Positions 62,426 to 64,000 of a DNA stretch of 64,000 nt are shown one piece after another. The DNA lies in assembly GCF_030249855.1 (NCBI RefSeq), contig NZ_JANURN010000004.1, positions 1 through 64,000 of the forward strand, read 5' to 3'. A program made the translations under genes and the position numbers. Position 1 is the stretch's first letter. The number at the start of each line of letters is the position of its first letter. The stretch is from Helicobacter_B zhangjianzhongii. GTDB taxonomy: Bacteria; Campylobacterota; Campylobacteria; Campylobacterales; Helicobacteraceae. The notes below the pieces were generated by a model, which was not told where the DNA came from, did no database searches, and was given only the letters and a program-made list of their open reading frames with translations.

Positions 62426-62974
62426 ATGGCAAGAGATGAAGCCCTACAAGACACACTTGATAGAGAGGATCTGACCTTAGCCCCACTTGATAAAAGGATT
62501 TATGCCTTTTTGATTGACGCGCTGCTGCTTAGCGCGCTTATGATGATGATCAACTTTAGCACCTTTCTTGCCCTAAGCGAGCCGCAAGCACTGCAAGAAA
62601 TGCGCGATAGCAGCTCAAGTGCCATTATGCTAAAAGATAGTGCCAAAGCCCCACTAGAGCAAAGCATAGAGCAAAAGATACAAGAGCAAATCTCTTCACT
62701 CATTATGCAGATTTTCTTGCTAGAGATTATGTATCAAGGGCTTTTTACTTTCTGGTATGGGGCAAGCCTTGGGAAGATTTTGTGCAAAATCCAAGTAGTG
62801 AGCATTGATCTGCTGGATTCCCCAAGCTTTTTGGCAAGCTTTTTGCGTGCTGCCTTGCGCACCTTATCGCAAGCGGTGTATTACATACCCTTTATTTTTG
62901 CCTTTAGCGATGTCCTTAAGCGCACGCTCTATGACCGCGCCGCACGCACGATTGTCATTATGCAAAAACGCTAG
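62426..62974 (+). CDS. RDD-family membrane protein
   Basis: A 182-residue inner-membrane protein of the RDD family, named for conserved Arg-Asp-Asp residues. The first helix region is 'LDKRIYAFLIDALLLSALMM' with the Arg and Asp. Further spans are near residues 88-112 ('YQGLFTFWYGASLGKILCKI') and 138-158. The family's biochemical role is not settled; some act as Na+(Li+)/H+ antiporters. It begins one base after the purD stop and precedes lptD, the order I recall from H. pylori HP1218-HP1216. Confidence 0.85.
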   Translation: MARDEALQDTLDREDLTLAPLDKRIYAFLIDALLLSALMMMINFSTFLALSEPQALQEMRDSSSSAIMLKDSAKAPLEQSIEQKIQEQISSLIMQIFLLEIMYQGLFTFWYGASLGKILCKIQVVSIDLLDSPSFLASFLRAALRTLSQAVYYIPFIFAFSDVLKRTLYDRAARTIVIMQKR

Positions 62975-62989
62975 GCAATAGGACAATAT

Positions 62990-64000
62990 GTGTGCAAGCC
63001 ATCTCCAAAAGACATAGCCAAAGGCACTCGCTACAACGCCCTATCCACAGGGCTTTGCGCATTTGCTTGCTTGCAGCTACTATGCATTACTCTCATCGCC
63101 CAGCCACTAGAATCCACTTTTGAAAAAGTGGATTCTAGCACCGCGCAAAAAACGCACAATGAAGCCCCAAAAGCACAAAGCCTAGAATCCACCCAGCCCC
63201 ACCAAGCAGACCACTCCCTAGAATCCACCCAAGCAACAAACCCCAATCTTGCTCCAAAGCCCAAGCAAACCACCCCAAAAGCAAATACACAAAAAGAAGG
63301 CATCGCCCAATACAACAAAGACAATCAAAAAGTCTTTGAGCTACTAGCAAACTCCCTTCATAGCGAGCAAAACACCATACACGCCATAGGCGATGCGATC
63401 CTTATCAATCAAGAGCTCTATGTGCTTGCTGATACTATCCGCTATGATATACAAGAGCGGCAAGTGCAAGCAAGCGGTGATGTGCGGATTTATCGCGATG
63501 GCAATTTGCTTGTGCGCACTAAAGAGACGCATTTCTCCCTAGATGATAAATACGGCATTATCGAGCCGCTTTATCTCCAAGATACAGAAAGCGGACTATG
63601 GGTAAGCTCTGCTCGCGCCACCACACAAGATACTTTCTACACTTTTAAAAAGGCAGTGCTATCTGGCTGCGCTGTGCCAAGCCCAATCTGGCGTATGGAG
63701 GCATCTTCTGGCTCCTACTCTGATAGCAAAAAAATCGTATCCCTGTGGAATCCGCGTGTATATATCGGCGATGTCCCGATATTTTACTTCCCTTACTTTA
63801 GTGTCTCTACTAATATGTCAAGAAAGACAGGGCTACTTATGCCCTCTTTTGTAACCTCTAGCACAGAGGGCTTTGCCTTTTTCCTGCCCTACTACATCGC
63901 CCCAAAGACAAATTGGGACATCACGCTAACGCCACAAGTGCGCACAGAGCGCGGTATAGGAGGGCTGATAGAATTTCGCGCGCTAGATTCTGGGCTAGAT
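62990..64000 (+). CDS. lptD: LPS-assembly protein LptD (partial, runs off the window)
   Basis: LptD is the outer-membrane barrel that inserts lipopolysaccharide into the outer leaflet with LptE. The frame is open for 337 codons to the window edge. The start is GTG 62990, with AGGA upstream; the nearby ATG 62988 hits a stop after nine codons. A signal-like segment ('GLCAFACLQLLCITLIAQ', about 22-39) is followed by a low-complexity stretch with LESTFEKVDSS, SLEST and SLEST peptides. The OstA-like domain then appears ('LADTIRYDIQERQVQASGDV') and the first barrel sequences 'IFYFPYFSVSTNMSRKTGLL'. The C-terminal barrel lies outside. Confidence 0.88.
   Translation, partial: MCKPSPKDIAKGTRYNALSTGLCAFACLQLLCITLIAQPLESTFEKVDSSTAQKTHNEAPKAQSLESTQPHQADHSLESTQATNPNLAPKPKQTTPKANTQKEGIAQYNKDNQKVFELLANSLHSEQNTIHAIGDAILINQELYVLADTIRYDIQERQVQASGDVRIYRDGNLLVRTKETHFSLDDKYGIIEPLYLQDTESGLWVSSARATTQDTFYTFKKAVLSGCAVPSPIWRMEASSGSYSDSKKIVSLWNPRVYIGDVPIFYFPYFSVSTNMSRKTGLLMPSFVTSSTEGFAFFLPYYIAPKTNWDITLTPQVRTERGIGGLIEFRALDSGLD
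63107..63138. repeat. Perfect inverted pair of CTAGAATCCACTTTT inside lptD
   Basis: Arms 63107-63121 and 63124-63138 are exact reverse complements with a two-base loop, encoding LESTFEKVDSS. The same dyad is intergenic at 272 and 22319. Inside a coding region it cannot serve as a terminator without ending its own mRNA, so it argues against a purely terminator role for the module. Confidence 0.85.

Noticed and set aside
1..64000. Repeats as a CRISPR array
   Set aside because: Copies of the modules are scattered singly or in inverted pairs, with no regular spacing, unique spacers or cas genes.

Overview
The window looks like chromosome from a Helicobacter species, probably an enterohepatic or non-gastric one (Campylobacterota). 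This rests on three things: gene families (XerH-type single recombinase, Helicobacter-type outer-membrane proteins, AddA, an HDOD protein), gene order I recall from H. pylori, and codon/base style. Four conserved blocks recur as I remember them: dnaX-tsaE-lptB-rpoN; folD-lepB-M50 protease-rpiB-apt-dedA-pepA-ychF; mnmG-dapE; and purD-RDD protein-lptD with a small RNA upstream of purD. There is no rRNA, recognisable tRNA, insertion sequence, prophage or CRISPR array.

Layout. 1-541: repeat-rich intergenic DNA. 542-5675 (minus): rpoN, lptB, tsaE, dnaX and a cytochrome c. 5751-13082 (plus): a tight housekeeping run from folD to ychF plus a possible 30-residue membrane peptide. 13108-18037 (minus): an NSS-family transporter followed by putA, a proline-use unit. 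18147-21982 (plus): xerH, ybeY, ackA and an isochorismatase-fold hydrolase. 22540-27421 (minus): a TonB-dependent receptor, a Cj0069-like protein and a conserved unknown. 27499-29276 (plus): hemB and an RluB-type pseudouridine synthase. 29538-31211 (minus): a KefB/YbaL-type antiporter. 31438-33217 (plus): an HDOD protein and an exported protein. 33341-42522 (minus): a chemoreceptor, then the apparent operon addA - coiled-coil unknown - histidine kinase - response regulator. 42641-53222 (plus): two outer-membrane proteins, a small exported protein, an enlarged ABC-F ATPase, an aspartate aminotransferase, an enlarged mnmG and dapE. 53348-54460 (minus): a DUF354-like protein. 54672-56531 (plus): a large membrane protein. 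56937-60738 (minus): a surface-glycan cluster of two glycosyltransferase frames separated by an 11-unit dinucleotide tract, plus gmd. 60841-64000 (plus): a 6S/purD-motif-like RNA, purD, an RDD protein and the start of lptD, which runs off the window.

The most unusual feature cuts across all genes. A short motif, CTAGAATCCACTTTT and its complement with core TAGAATCC/GGATTCTA, occurs at about two copies per kilobase on both strands, inside and between genes, often as back-to-back inverted pairs. In genes it reads as LESTF, VDSS or RIHF peptides. Longer composite repeats are also present, for example ATGGATTGCCACG - variable palindromic core - CTCGCAATGACA. These have entered coding sequence in frame in dnaX, the ABC-F gene, mnmG, purD and lptD. 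An identical 39-nt stretch encodes the same 13 residues in dnaX and the ABC-F gene. This resembles both the DNA-uptake sequences of Neisseria/Pasteurellaceae and the protein-coding palindromic elements of Rickettsia.

The second strong signal is the (GA)11 tract at 57899. Changing it by +1 or -2 units would fuse a GT2 and a GT4 glycosyltransferase into one protein of about 740 residues, which is the pattern of a phase-variable surface-glycan switch. The third is a putA whose aldehyde-dehydrogenase half appears to lack the usual catalytic residues.
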